A stretch of DNA of 64,000 nucleotides, from contig JADIIU010000072.1 in the NCBI GenBank assembly GCA_027603945.1, forward strand, positions 1 through 64,000, read 5' to 3'. A model generated the notes under the pieces. The model was given only the letters and a program-made list of their open reading frames with translations. It was not told the origin of the DNA and did not search any database. This document shows positions 9,143-18,758 of the stretch, piece by piece. Source of the stretch: Terramyces sp. JEL0728 (Eukaryota; Chytridiomycota; Chytridiomycetes; Rhizophydiales; Terramycetaceae). How positions within the stretch are numbered: the first letter of the stretch is position 1; every line of letters starts with the position of its first letter. The translations under genes were made by a program, and so were the position numbers.

Positions 9143-10526
9143 ATGGCTGAACAATTGGCATCTGCCGGAAAGACAGCTTCATATAAACTGCAAGCATGTT
9201 CCAACCAAGAAAAGAATATAGCTTTGAGAGCAATCTACAATCAACTGAAAAATAACAAGGAATTGATTATCCAGCAAAATAAACTGGACTTGGAATTAGC
9301 CAAACAAAAAGTCAAGGACGGAGAGTTGTCTCAGTCTCTATTCAATAGACTGGATATTGCAAAAAAATATGATTCGCTCTTACAAGGAGTATTGGATATT
9401 GAGCAATTGCAAGACCCAACAGGGCAGTTGCAATTGGCAAAGCAACTTGACGATGGGTTGGAATTGTACAGAGTGTCGTGTCCAGTTGGTGTATTATTGA
9501 TTATATTCGAAGCCAGACCCGAAGTAATTGTTCAAATATCGTGTCTAGCAATCAAATCTGGAAATTCGGTTATATTAAAAGGCGGAAAAGAGGCCAATAA
9601 TTCCAATATTTGTCTGATGGAAATGATCCAGAAGGCTTTAAATGACAGCAAAGTTATTCCTCCGGAAGCAGTTCAGCTGGTAACAACTAGGGATGACATT
9701 GCTACTCTGCTGAAACTGGATCGATATGTGGATTTGGTGATTCCTCGCGGTTCAAATGATTTGGTTAGATATGTACAAGAAAACACACGGTGCACGATTT
9801 TTAATTTAGGATTCCAGTGCTAGGACATGCTGATGGCATTTGTTCCACTTTTGTCGATGAATCTGCTGATATTTCAAAGGCTGTAAACATTGTTGTAGAT
9901 GGAAAGGTAACTGGGAATTGATTCAGACCAACTATCCAGCTGCATGCAATACTACAGAGACATTGTTGATACATTCTGCTATTTTGAATTCCCATTTGCC
10001 TGCGATTGCCAATGGATTAACGGAAAAGAACGTACTTATTAGGGCAGACGAAAAGGCATTGGAAACTTTATCCAGAACCCATTCAAAGTTTATTGGAAGC
10101 CGGATCGTCGCTGCAGTTCCTCAAGATTTCAAAACAGAATTTCTTGATTTAGAAATTGCCGTGAAAACGGTAGATTCGGTGCAGCAAGCCATTGAGCATA
10201 TCAATACGCATGGCTCTAAACATACCGACTGTATTGTATCAGAATCCAAAGCCAATGCGAGCACGTTCATGTCCTTGGTAGATGCAGCAGGCACTTATTG
10301 GAACGCATCAACAAGATTTGCTGATGGTTTTAGATACGGGTTTGGCGCCGAAATTGGGGTTTCTACCAACAAAACCCATGCCAGAGGGCCAGTGGGGTTG
10401 GAGGGATTGATGATTTACAAGTACAAGCTGTATGGCAATGGGCAGTGTGTCGGAGAATATTCTGACGGTGCGAAACAATACAAGAGAGCGGATTTAACGT
10501 TTGATCATTATAATAAACATCAATAA
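9143..10526 (+). CDS. PRO2: Gamma-glutamyl phosphate reductase (glutamate-5-semialdehyde dehydrogenase)
   Basis: The second enzyme of proline synthesis, reducing glutamyl-5-phosphate with NADPH. It has the conserved [31 protein letters not shown] and [10 protein letters not shown] segments, then the Cys-containing region after the second intron ([14 protein letters not shown]) and the C-terminal [14 protein letters not shown] block ([15 protein letters not shown]). Two 20-nt introns restore one frame: 9790-9809 (gtgcacgatttttaatttag) and 9907-9926 (gtaactgggaattgattcag). The product is about 446 residues, normal for the family. It is followed closely by a monooxygenase on the same strand. Confidence 0.95.
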
Positions 10527-10563
10527 AGTTTGTCAGTTACTGATGTGATGGCCATCTCCCAAA

Positions 10564-11739
10564 ATGACTCCTCAGGTTCAACAATTTTCAAGCATGACTA
10601 GAGATAATACAGTCTGTATTATCGGCTCAGGAGCGTCAGGATTAATTGCAGCCCACAAATTATTAAAGGCAAACATTGGATTCGATTTATTTGAGCAAAA
10701 GGACTATCTTGGTGGAGTCTGGCATTACGACGCTCAACCACTCGCAAGCGAATCGTACATCAGGGAGTATAATGGCAATGCAGAGTATATCAGCATCAAC
10801 CGCAATGAATCGAGTATTCCAAGTGCGTTATATCCGTCTCTCCATACAAATTTGCCAGCCGAGTTGATGGGTATGCGGGATTTCCCATTTGAATCAGCAG
10901 AGCAATTCCCATCTCATACAAAGGTATACGAATACTTGTTGGATTTTGCAAACAAAAAGGGAATAACTCCACATATCAAGTTCAACCACCAAGTAGAAAA
11001 TATTTCAGGAAGCCGAGTTACAGTCAATGGCACAACTAGGGAATATGATTATGTTATTGTTGCTAATGGGCACTATGCGGTTCCAAAAATACCGAATACT
11101 CCAGGATTGAGCTCATTCAAGGGGACGATTATGCATTCGCAAGAGTATAGAAACCCAATTGGCGGTAAAGTTCTGGTAGTTGGAGGATCATATTCTGGAA
11201 AAGATATAGCAAGGGAAATCCAGGATGTTGCTGGTCTGTTAGAAACCCTGTGGAGGACCAAGTGTCGGTGGTGGAAAGATTTACAGAAGACGGATTCGTT
11301 TGCAAGGAAGGAGCGTTTAAAGTGGACACCATCATCTTTGCTACTGGATACAAGTACTCGGCCCCATTTTGTGAATTCCTTGATATTAACAAAGGTAGTT
11401 GTTACTTATGCAGGCATAAACGATCTTTACTTGCATATGTTTTATAAGCCAAATCCAATGTACATGTTTTTGGGCGTACCAATGGGTGTAGTTCCTTTCC
11501 ATCTGGTTGAATACCAAGCTGAGTTATGCGTTGCTAGAATTCAAGGTTTGCGGATTGATTTCAGTGGATCTGATATGGAGCCTTTGGAAGGAAAAGCCAA
11601 GCATTGGTTTGGAGCAGACAGGGAGTTTGTATATTGTGACTATCTGGCAAGTTTGTATGGCGGGCCACTCGTACCAAACTGGAGAAAAGAGCTTCGATTA
11701 AATGCAGCAACTCTAAGAATAAAGCAGCTTGGATTCTAA
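10564..11739 (+). CDS. Flavin-containing monooxygenase, FMO family, with a frame problem
   Basis: The FAD motif GSGASGLIAAHKLL, an FMO fingerprint region (NLPAELMGMRDFPF) and the NADPH motif VLVVGGSYSGKDIA are in the first frame. The late FMO motif FATGYKYSAPF and its lead-in (VSVVERFTEDGF) lie in another frame at about 11250-11394. A 19-nt intron at 11395-11413 (gtagttgttacttatgcag) returns to the first frame for GINDLYLHMFYKPNPMYMF and the C-terminus. The first frame change, near 11225-11250, has no convincing short intron and about ten residues seem missing there. It may be a small deletion, a sequence error or a decayed gene. Expected role: NADPH-dependent oxygenation of a sulphur or nitrogen compound. 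Confidence 0.75.
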   Translation: MTPQVQQFSSMTRDNTVCIIGSGASGLIAAHKLLKANIGFDLFEQKDYLGGVWHYDAQPLASESYIREYNGNAEYISINRNESSIPSALYPSLHTNLPAELMGMRDFPFESAEQFPSHTKVYEYLLDFANKKGITPHIKFNHQVENISGSRVTVNGTTREYDYVIVANGHYAVPKIPNTPGLSSFKGTIMHSQEYRNPIGGKVLVVGGSYSGKDIAREIQDVAGLLETLWRTKCRWWKDLQKTDSFARKERLKWTPSSLLLDTSTRPHFVNSLILTKVVVTYAGINDLYLHMFYKPNPMYMFLGVPMGVVPFHLVEYQAELCVARIQGLRIDFSGSDMEPLEGKAKHWFGADREFVYCDYLASLYGGPLVPNWRKELRLNAATLRIKQLGF

Positions 11740-11833
11740 ACCTCCAGATTTGAATATTTAGGTCCCAAGACGTGTTCTAACATAACCCTCGACACATAAA
11801 TCACCTATGACGACAGATTTTTCACGTCAATAA

Positions 11834-12688
11834 ATGTCCTTGACAGATTCTGAAATTAATCTAGTTATTCTGATATCCAAGGCTTGTTGTGGAGTTGGCT
11901 TGTTTGGAAATATTCTTACAATTCCATATTTTATGAATAACAAGATTAATCTAGCAACTCCAATCGGAAAGCTCACTCTAGTCCTGTGGATTACAGATTT
12001 TCATGATGCCTTTTTCAAACTGATTGCTCATACAGTGCTGTTCCCCTCACAGAGTAACAAAACGCTATGTTACATACAAGGAGTGGAGGGCACATTCTCC
12101 AGTAACGTAGATGTAACTGTTAACGGAATATTGGGATTTTGGTCGTTCTATCTATTCATAATGGGAGGAAAGAACCACATACTGGTCCGCCATCAAACCC
12201 TGCTGATTGTTGGAATATATACATGGGCGTCAGTATTAGCTATTCTCCCACTATTCTCTGGAAAGCAAAATTTGTATGGTGGTGATATTTGGTGTTGGAT
12301 CAGCCCAAATTATCCAGGATATCAGTTTTACACAAGCATACTCTGGATGTGGATTGTAATAGTTTTCAATACTCTTTCGTTTTTCTATACTTTGTACCGT
12401 ATCCGAAGATGTAATACTGGACCGCAAATAGTCATGAGGTTATTTTCATATCTCATTGTATTCCTTGTCGTGTGGATTCCATCGAATTTGTACAGAGTTT
12501 CGGAGTATCTGTATGGGTCTTCACCGTTCGGATTGGTAGTGTTGGAATTTTCAATGATTCCGCTACGTGGTATGCTGCACTATCTTAGTCTTGCAGCAGT
12601 GTTAAACTTAAACTGTGATTCGCATCTAGAACATATTTCGCAGGTAAATCCCAAAACTGAAGAGACAGACTTACTTTATACTTTATAA
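11834..12688 (+). CDS. Seven-helix receptor, class E-like (copy G)
   Basis: A 284-residue member with a short tail lacking the SFxxxxK motif. Core marks are IWCWI, MRLFSYLIVFLVVWIP and PLRGMLHYLSL. The third inner loop is Arg/Cys-rich (YRIRRCNTGPQ). A variant hexamer, TCACGT (11822-11827), ends 6 bases before the ATG, in the same place as the CGCGT elements of its paralogs. It is intronless, on the same strand as PRO2 and the FMO, and opens the second receptor cluster. Confidence 0.85.
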   Translation: MSLTDSEINLVILISKACCGVGLFGNILTIPYFMNNKINLATPIGKLTLVLWITDFHDAFFKLIAHTVLFPSQSNKTLCYIQGVEGTFSSNVDVTVNGILGFWSFYLFIMGGKNHILVRHQTLLIVGIYTWASVLAILPLFSGKQNLYGGDIWCWISPNYPGYQFYTSILWMWIVIVFNTLSFFYTLYRIRRCNTGPQIVMRLFSYLIVFLVVWIPSNLYRVSEYLYGSSPFGLVVLEFSMIPLRGMLHYLSLAAVLNLNCDSHLEHISQVNPKTEETDLLYTL

Positions 12689-12920
12689 TAAATTTCCATC
12701 TTTGGCTGATTAGGTTGATCACGTTACTTGATTGTTATTAGCGAGCAGGGCGGGCAAATTCTCCGTGAGTGTCAATAACGATAAATAGTTCCAAGTAACC
12801 GGTGGAATGGTAGTTACCGGAAATCTATCGTCCTTTGTCCGCTTCTCCCTATCGAATCATCGAATAAGCGAAAATCTAGAAGGAGGCGGGTAAATACCCA
12901 TTCATGTGGAAATATTCCTA

Positions 12921-12926
12921 TCGCGT
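12921..12926 (+). promoter_or_regulatory. TCGCGT element before receptor ATG
   Basis: TCGCGT ends 7 bases before the ATG at 12934. It falls inside the reading frame if the upstream ATG at 12904 were used, one reason to prefer 12934 as the start. Confidence 0.45.
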
Positions 12927-12933
12927 TTCTTTC

Positions 12934-13833
12934 ATGTCTTTAGATGACTATCCAGGCGACTTGATTGCAGTCTCTTCAAAAACTGCAAGTGCTATTGGTT
13001 TCTTTGGAGCTGTCGTGACAATACCAATGTTTGTTTCAGGACAACTCCGGCTTTCAACACCACTTGGCAAATTGACTTTTATTCTATGGATTGCAGACTT
13101 TCAAGACTCGTTGTTTAGACTGCTTGCTAATACACCTGTACTTCCCATACAAACGAACGAATCTGTATGTTATTTTCAAGCAATTATGATTACATTCGCA
13201 ACAATGTGTAGCGTGACTGGAAATGCGATAGTCGCTTTCTGGGCATTCTATTTGTTTTATATTGGAGGTAGAAACGAAATATTAATCAAAAACCAAACTG
13301 CGATGATTATTATGCTTTACACCTTTTGTGCTGTACTGGCTCTGTATCCACTATTTATCGGACCACATGTTTATATTGGAACTATTTGGTGTGCTTTGAA
13401 ATCACAGTACAGTGTTTATTCATTCTACACATCACTACTATGGATTTGGATCGTGACTGCCTTCAATATAGCGAGCCTAGGCTTTACGTGGTACCATATT
13501 CAAAGTCGGAGGTTGGGTTCTTTGATTATCGTCCGTCTGTTTTCCTATCTGGTAGTCTATATTCTTGTTTGGACTCCGGCGGTGTGTTTCCGAATATCTC
13601 TGTACTTTTCCAACGATGTGCCATTTGCGATATCATTTTCATACTATATTGCGGTTCCGCTCAGGGGGATGTTGCACTATATCTGCTTGATAATTGGGCA
13701 AAATATTAAATACAGCAATTCAACAACAGACGTTGTTCTTCCCGGTGGATTATCAATAATCGAAGATGACGATCCGTATAGTAACTCTTTTCAAGACGAG
13801 ACTAAAGATTATGAAAGGGATGCGAATATTTGA
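12934..13833 (+). CDS. Seven-helix receptor, class E-like (copy H)
   Basis: I start at 12934 (MSLDDYPGDL), which aligns with paralogous N-termini. An ATG at 12904 would add ten residues and swallow the TCGCGT element. Outer loop 2 reads IWCAL, so the second Trp of W-C-W is lost, as in copy I (IWCVL). Helices 6-7 keep IVRLFSYLVVYILVWTP and PLRGMLHYICL. The tail has LPGGLS and then SNSFQDETKD (SFxxxxK). With copy I it forms a closely related sister pair. Confidence 0.85.
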   Translation: MSLDDYPGDLIAVSSKTASAIGFFGAVVTIPMFVSGQLRLSTPLGKLTFILWIADFQDSLFRLLANTPVLPIQTNESVCYFQAIMITFATMCSVTGNAIVAFWAFYLFYIGGRNEILIKNQTAMIIMLYTFCAVLALYPLFIGPHVYIGTIWCALKSQYSVYSFYTSLLWIWIVTAFNIASLGFTWYHIQSRRLGSLIIVRLFSYLVVYILVWTPAVCFRISLYFSNDVPFAISFSYYIAVPLRGMLHYICLIIGQNIKYSNSTTDVVLPGGLSIIEDDDPYSNSFQDETKDYERDANI

Positions 13834-14145
13834 AATAAATTATACCCAACTACTCGTTTTTCTCGTGTTCGATTAATACAAATTTGCCACTGAACGAATA
13901 CAAGCAAGAATAATTAGAAGCAAGTCTGCTTCTGATACGAATTTGTTGCTTGCTGGATTCGAGCTGCTCAATAGCGAGGTCTGTGCAATGCAGGTTAAAT
14001 TTGTAGTTGAGTAGAACCAGATATGGGGAATCCAGTGCTACAAGATAACCATCTTATCAGCTGATTCAAGTAAACGATTGTATTGTCGATATCGAATATT
14101 GGGTGGCTTAATGTTTCCTGCCAAACAATTACGCGTTAAACATCA
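13834..14145 (+). other. Intergenic region between receptors H and I
   Basis: 312 bases. ACGCGT at 14131-14136 lies 9 bases before the next ATG. No other gene, RNA or repeat is visible. Confidence 0.55.
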
Positions 14146-15045
14146 ATGGCATTAACTGAATATCAGGGGGAGCTAATAGTCATAGCTTCGAAAACCGCAA
14201 GTGCGATTGGATTTTTCGGCGCAATACTGACGATACCAATGTTTGTGTCTGGACAGCTTCGACTTTCCACTCCACTTGGCAAGCTGACTTTTATAATATG
14301 GTTTGCAGATTTTCAAGACTCTTTAATCAGATTACTGGCAAATACACCAATCCTACCGATACAAACTAACGAAGCAGTATGCTATTTTCAGGCTACCATG
14401 GCAGGATTTGCAACAAACTGCAGTGTAACTGGAAATTTAATAGTCGCATTCTGGGCTTTTTACCTGTTCTATATTGGAGGCAAAAACGAAATATTAATCA
14501 AAAACCAAACTGCGATGGTAGTTGTCCTGTACTCTTTTTCGAGTGTCCTGGCAGTAATTCCTATTTTTTTTGGGCAGCATGTTTATGCTGGAACCATTTG
14601 GTGCGTGTTGAAGCCAGAGTACAGTGTTTATGCTTTCTACACGTCAATAATGTGGATTTGGATCGTGACTGCTTTTAATCTAATCAGTCTAGGCTTTACT
14701 TGGTACCATATTCAAAAACGTAGGTTGGGATCCATCATTATCGTTCGGTTATTCTCTTACTTAATTGTTTATATTATTGTTTGGACTCCAGTCGTCGGTT
14801 TCCGGATATCCTTGGCTTTCTCTAATTCGGTACCGATAGCCCTTTCATTGTTGTACTATACAGCTATTCCGCTGCGTGGCATGCTACACTATATTTGCTT
14901 GGTAATTGGGCAGCATATCAAATATAGCACTTCAACTACCGAAATTGTTCTTCCAAATGAATTGGTGATAACTGAAGATGGAGAGCAATATTACGACTCG
15001 TTTCGAGACGGAATAAAGGATTGTGAACAAAGCTCAAATAATTGA
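14146..15045 (+). CDS. Seven-helix receptor, class E-like (copy I)
   Basis: A 299-residue intronless receptor, sister of the preceding gene. Shared features are IWCVL in outer loop 2, the stretch ILIKNQTAM after helix 3, and a tail with IVLPNELVI and YYDSFRDGIKD (SFxxxxK motif). Helix 6 is IVRLFSYLIVYIIVWTP and helix 7 PLRGMLHYICL. It is the last receptor of the array. ACGCGT stands 9 bases before its ATG. Confidence 0.85.
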   Translation: MALTEYQGELIVIASKTASAIGFFGAILTIPMFVSGQLRLSTPLGKLTFIIWFADFQDSLIRLLANTPILPIQTNEAVCYFQATMAGFATNCSVTGNLIVAFWAFYLFYIGGKNEILIKNQTAMVVVLYSFSSVLAVIPIFFGQHVYAGTIWCVLKPEYSVYAFYTSIMWIWIVTAFNLISLGFTWYHIQKRRLGSIIIVRLFSYLIVYIIVWTPVVGFRISLAFSNSVPIALSLLYYTAIPLRGMLHYICLVIGQHIKYSTSTTEIVLPNELVITEDGEQYYDSFRDGIKDCEQSSNN

Positions 15046-15355
15046 AATAAAGGATACCCAATAATTGGTCTGAACAGCGCTCTCATTCCTGAGTTTGAAG
15101 GCAGAGGAGTGCTTGTTCCTTTATGATATCTAGAAGGAGTGTTCATTGTGAATTCATCCTGTGGAGACTAACTGAACAACTGCAATAATTCAATGGCCAT
15201 TCTGTGGTCAGGATTCGTCTCCCTAACATCTACAACACAGCCGCTGTTACCTCATCACAGATCTGTGTTAATTTCCTCATTTGCTTTAATTTTTCCATTC
15301 CGCTAGCATTTTTGTGACCAAAGCCAATTTGGATAAATTCTTTTACAAAAAATAC
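15046..15355 (+). other. Intergenic region
   Basis: 310 bases upstream of the FAD oxidoreductase. The frame of that gene is open back to a GTG at 15314, but the first ATG is at 15356. Nothing else is recognised. Confidence 0.5.
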
Positions 15356-16964
15356 ATGAAGGAAGTAGCAGTAATAGGGTCAGGGCTTGCAGGATTGTCT
15401 GTAGCACACTTGCTATCGAAAAGCAAGGATCATAAAGTCACACTGTTCGAGAGTTCGTCCAGTTGCGGACTGGATGTTGCTTCAGTTTCAGTTGAAGACA
15501 AGGAAAACAATGAAGTTAGAATAGATGTTCCAATGCGAAGTATCAACAAAGCTTATTACCCAACGCTATTTAAGTTATTCAAACATATTGGAGTTCAGGA
15601 AAGACAAGGCGGCTACGAAACAGCCTGGTCAGAATGGAAGGGAAATTCATCGAGTGGTATATGATATTAACAGCAGAAAATCCAAACACCACTTATTTTA
15701 ATGCCTATCGGCCAAGGACAGAGAATTGGAGATGCTACTATGCATTAATCGACCCGTTCTGCAAGCCATTGACGACACTGTACTTTACATTTGAGTTTGT
15801 CCGTTTGTTCTTGCACACCGTATATTATTCGTACACCAACGGATTCCATTTAATTCACGGCACATTTGGAGAATACTTGGAAAAGCATCATTTTGGTGGT
15901 GATTTTGTTTCAATGTTCTTGCTCCCTTTCCTTACTTCTATGGGTACGTGTACCTCTGATGCTATGCTTGAATACCCAGCGAGAGTTATCATGCATATGA
16001 CTTCGCTGTTTGGCACGGAATTTTTCCAAACCAAAGGTGGAGTTAGGACTGTCGTTGAAAAGTTATTATCAAACGTTTCTAGCGTTAATTACAGCTGCGC
16101 TATTGTAGGATTATGGTATTTAAAGGATGAAAACAAAGTTGTACTGCAAGATTCGCTGGGAAGAATGTACAAGTTTGATCACGCCATTTTCTCTACTCAA
16201 GCCAAAATTGCAAAGAACATTCTGACTGCTAAACCGCCAGCACATTTGGAAGGCAAAGTATCCCCTCCTAGCCCGTACTTGTTGGCCTCGCTTGGAACTT
16301 TTCCTTATGAAACTGTCAAAGTTATTGTGCACACCGAGGAATCTATTATGCCTCAAGACAGGTCCCTCTGGAGAGGTATCAACATTACTTGTGATGGAAA
16401 AGAGGCAATGGCCACCCTTTGGGTGAATTACACCCAAGATTTGCCAAAAGGGACCAAAGACTACTTTGAATCGTCAAGCATCTTTGTCAAACCGGAACCG
16501 GTAATCCCTGAAGAAAAAACCATTGGGCAATACGCTTTCCCTCGCTCATTTGTAACTGAGGAAAGCTGCGAAGGATTGGACGAATTGGAGCGACTGCAAG
16601 GAGTCAATCAAATATCATTTGTTGGAAGTTGGGCTTGGCCAGTAGTTTCAATTAACATTAGGGCATGCCGCTATTAGAAGGCTGTGTTGCTTCCGCGGTT
16701 CGTTGTTCTGAACGTTTAGGATTAGAACGACCATGGATCCCAGAAGGATATGAAGCCTTGCCTTGGTCTCCTGCTGACGACACGCTTGAGACTGGTATTG
16801 TGGAGAGATTCTTGAAAAACGAACTCGTAGCAAACAAGGACCAACAACTCTCACTATTCAGCAAATTGTACAATCGATTAACGATCTTTTACATTGGGTG
16901 TTTCATGTGGATTACCACGACAGCAATTGGGTTGACTGTATTCAATAAGAAAAAGCTAAATTAA
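15356..16964 (+). CDS. FAD/NAD(P)-binding oxidoreductase, amine-oxidase fold (COG2907-like)
   Basis: It starts with the dinucleotide motif VAVIGSGLAGLSVAHLL, then an acidic turn at the end of beta-2 (VTLFESS). Later come KGGVRTVVEKLL, a strand with FDHAIFSTQAK and the C-terminal GSWAWPGMPLLEGCVASA, which resembles the FAD-closing segment of predicted amine-oxidase-like proteins. A hydrophobic helix near the C-terminus (TIFYIGCFMWITTTAIGLTV) suggests membrane anchoring. Two introns restore the frame: one at 15657 with acceptor at 15673 (17 nt) or 15676 (20 nt), and one at 16642-16661 (gtagtttcaattaacattag). Substrate unknown. Confidence 0.8.
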
Positions 16965-16984
16965 CTGCAATAAAAGAAATACGT

Positions 16985-18518
16985 TTATTCCTTGTGTTTG
17001 ACTGCTTCAGACTCCAATTCACCGTTCTTGATGACAGTCTTGAATTGCTCAGAAACAGGTTTTTCGGTGAATTCTCCATTTTCAGAAGGAATCAAAATAT
17101 TCATTTCAGATGATTTTGCACTCAAAATTTCGATATCAAGACATTCTTTGGATAGGTACAATTGCAAGCCGTCAGTCTTGTCAACAACCGTAGTTGGGCA
17201 CTTGCCGGTAATTTGAATTTGAAGACGTTGGCAATTCACTGCATCCAAAGTGGCAACAATGTTTTCAGCTAAAAGGCCAACCTTTTTACAATTATCTGAG
17301 TTAGGTTCGAAATACCAATAGAAATGGCATTGACTTTTCCCAAAACCTTGATGGTGCTGTTTTGGCAGTTGTAGATATAAACCGTATGCCTGATTTCGGT
17401 TTGGTCAATGACAATCTCATTGTTTCCGTTGTAGTTTTCGACCACCCACTTGTTACCTTCAAGAGCCAACTTTGGTGGTCCTTTTGGAGCGCTGTTTCCT
17501 TTGACGGCAGAAGTTACTATATCAAGGATAAAATACCTGGCTTTTCAACGGCTTTGACAATGCTGGTTGCACGTAACTCGGGGTTTTTGTGGGTCATTTC
17601 AGATTTGTCAACCTTGCGAAGGCCAGTTGTTCCTCTGCTTAGTTCGCCCAATAAATCCGCTGGGTTTGGAGCAGCCGGCTTTGAAGGAGTAGAAAAGGAT
17701 TCTAATTGCGCAGCTGTTGGAGCTGGTGGTGGTGGAGGTGCTCCGCCAGATTGTGCAGCCGCAGCTCCGCCAATATCTATATATCAAAGATCTTTTACTG
17801 GCTGATTTAGCATCGCCTCCTTTTGGGTTCCAAGCTAGTCCAGTAGTATGCCATTGCTTGACATATGCTTGCAACTCGACCAATACACCTAAATAACTGT
17901 TAACCCATTCAACGTGGGTTGGGTGTCTCGTTAAAAACCATTTACTTGTCCTTGTTGTCCTTAATTACACGGTTTGCATAGAATTGGGCAGCGTCTTTCA
18001 TTTCTCCAATGTACGGTGCTGGAGTTGGAGCAACCACAACCCACCCAAGTGCTGGGATACCGTCAGCAATAGCAGACAAGTGGAAAAACAAAGGCGATGG
18101 TCTGTTCTTGTCCTTGATTTCTGTAATAGCCATAATACCTTTCTGCAAAGGTGCGATGATTTCTTGAAGAGTTTTATCATCTGGCTTTTTCGAAACTGCT
18201 GCAATAGCAACTGCACGTTAATTTCACAGTACCAATCTTTCTAACAGCTGCAAATGCGTGTAAAACTTCCGTAACCTATAATTATCCACTAAATACTTGT
18301 TTTTCAACTAATTCACCGATTGGTTTTGATTGAGCAGCGAATGATTGTAGAGAGCCAGTGATTATTGCATCCAAAGCAGAAACGGCAGGTGAAGAGGCTG
18401 CTGCTGCCGACGCATTTCCAGTTGGTGGAGCTCCTGCTTTTCCTCCATTTGCAATAACATCCAATCTTGCTGCTGTGGCTTCCAGTCTTTCAATTAAGCT
18501 CGCGAGTCTTGACTCCAT
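16985..18518 (-). CDS. SRV2: Adenylyl cyclase-associated protein (CAP/Srv2)
   Basis: CAP recycles cofilin-bound ADP-actin and, in yeast, links Ras to adenylyl cyclase. The N-terminal helix (RLASLIERLEATAARLDVIA), the helical domain with WVVVAPTPAPYIGEMKDA and HPTHVEWVNSYLG, a proline run (GGAPPPPPAPT) and the C-terminal beta-helix (WVVENYNGN, IDNCKKVGLLAENIV, CPTTVVDKTDGLQLYLS) appear in the right order. Six introns of 19-22 nt are needed (plus-strand positions 18276-18296, 18211-18232, 17927-17945, 17777-17798, 17517-17536, 17296-17315). The product is about 470 residues, usual for CAP. Its 3' end faces the FAD gene with a 20-base gap. Confidence 0.95.
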
Positions 18519-18758
18519 TTCAGATTTGGTGGATTTTTTCTCGGCTTCGCTGCTGGGCGTCAGCTTCCAATAAGATACATAATAGATACATTATATATCT
18601 ATTGGCTTCGCGTTACAGCGATAGGCGAGTTGGAAATAGCGGTCTGTGAGAGCCTCTCTAGTAATATAATTCACAGCGTAATCCGTCAAAACACTTTCTT
18701 GACTACTTATCCCAAACCATGTAGATAAGCACAACGTTCGAAATTAAGGATTGAAACT

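Noticed and set aside
11200..11260. 26-, 29- or 35-nt introns to repair the FMO frame
   Set aside because: They are frame-compatible, but they lack the TTAAY/CTAAY-AG signature, are longer than the norm and delete more of a conserved region.
12904..12933. Upstream ATG of receptor H
   Set aside because: It adds ten residues not found in paralogs and overlaps the TCGCGT element; 12934 matches the family start.
15314..15355. GTG start for the FAD oxidoreductase
   Set aside because: A nuclear gene should start at ATG, and the ATG at 15356 lies directly before the dinucleotide-binding motif.
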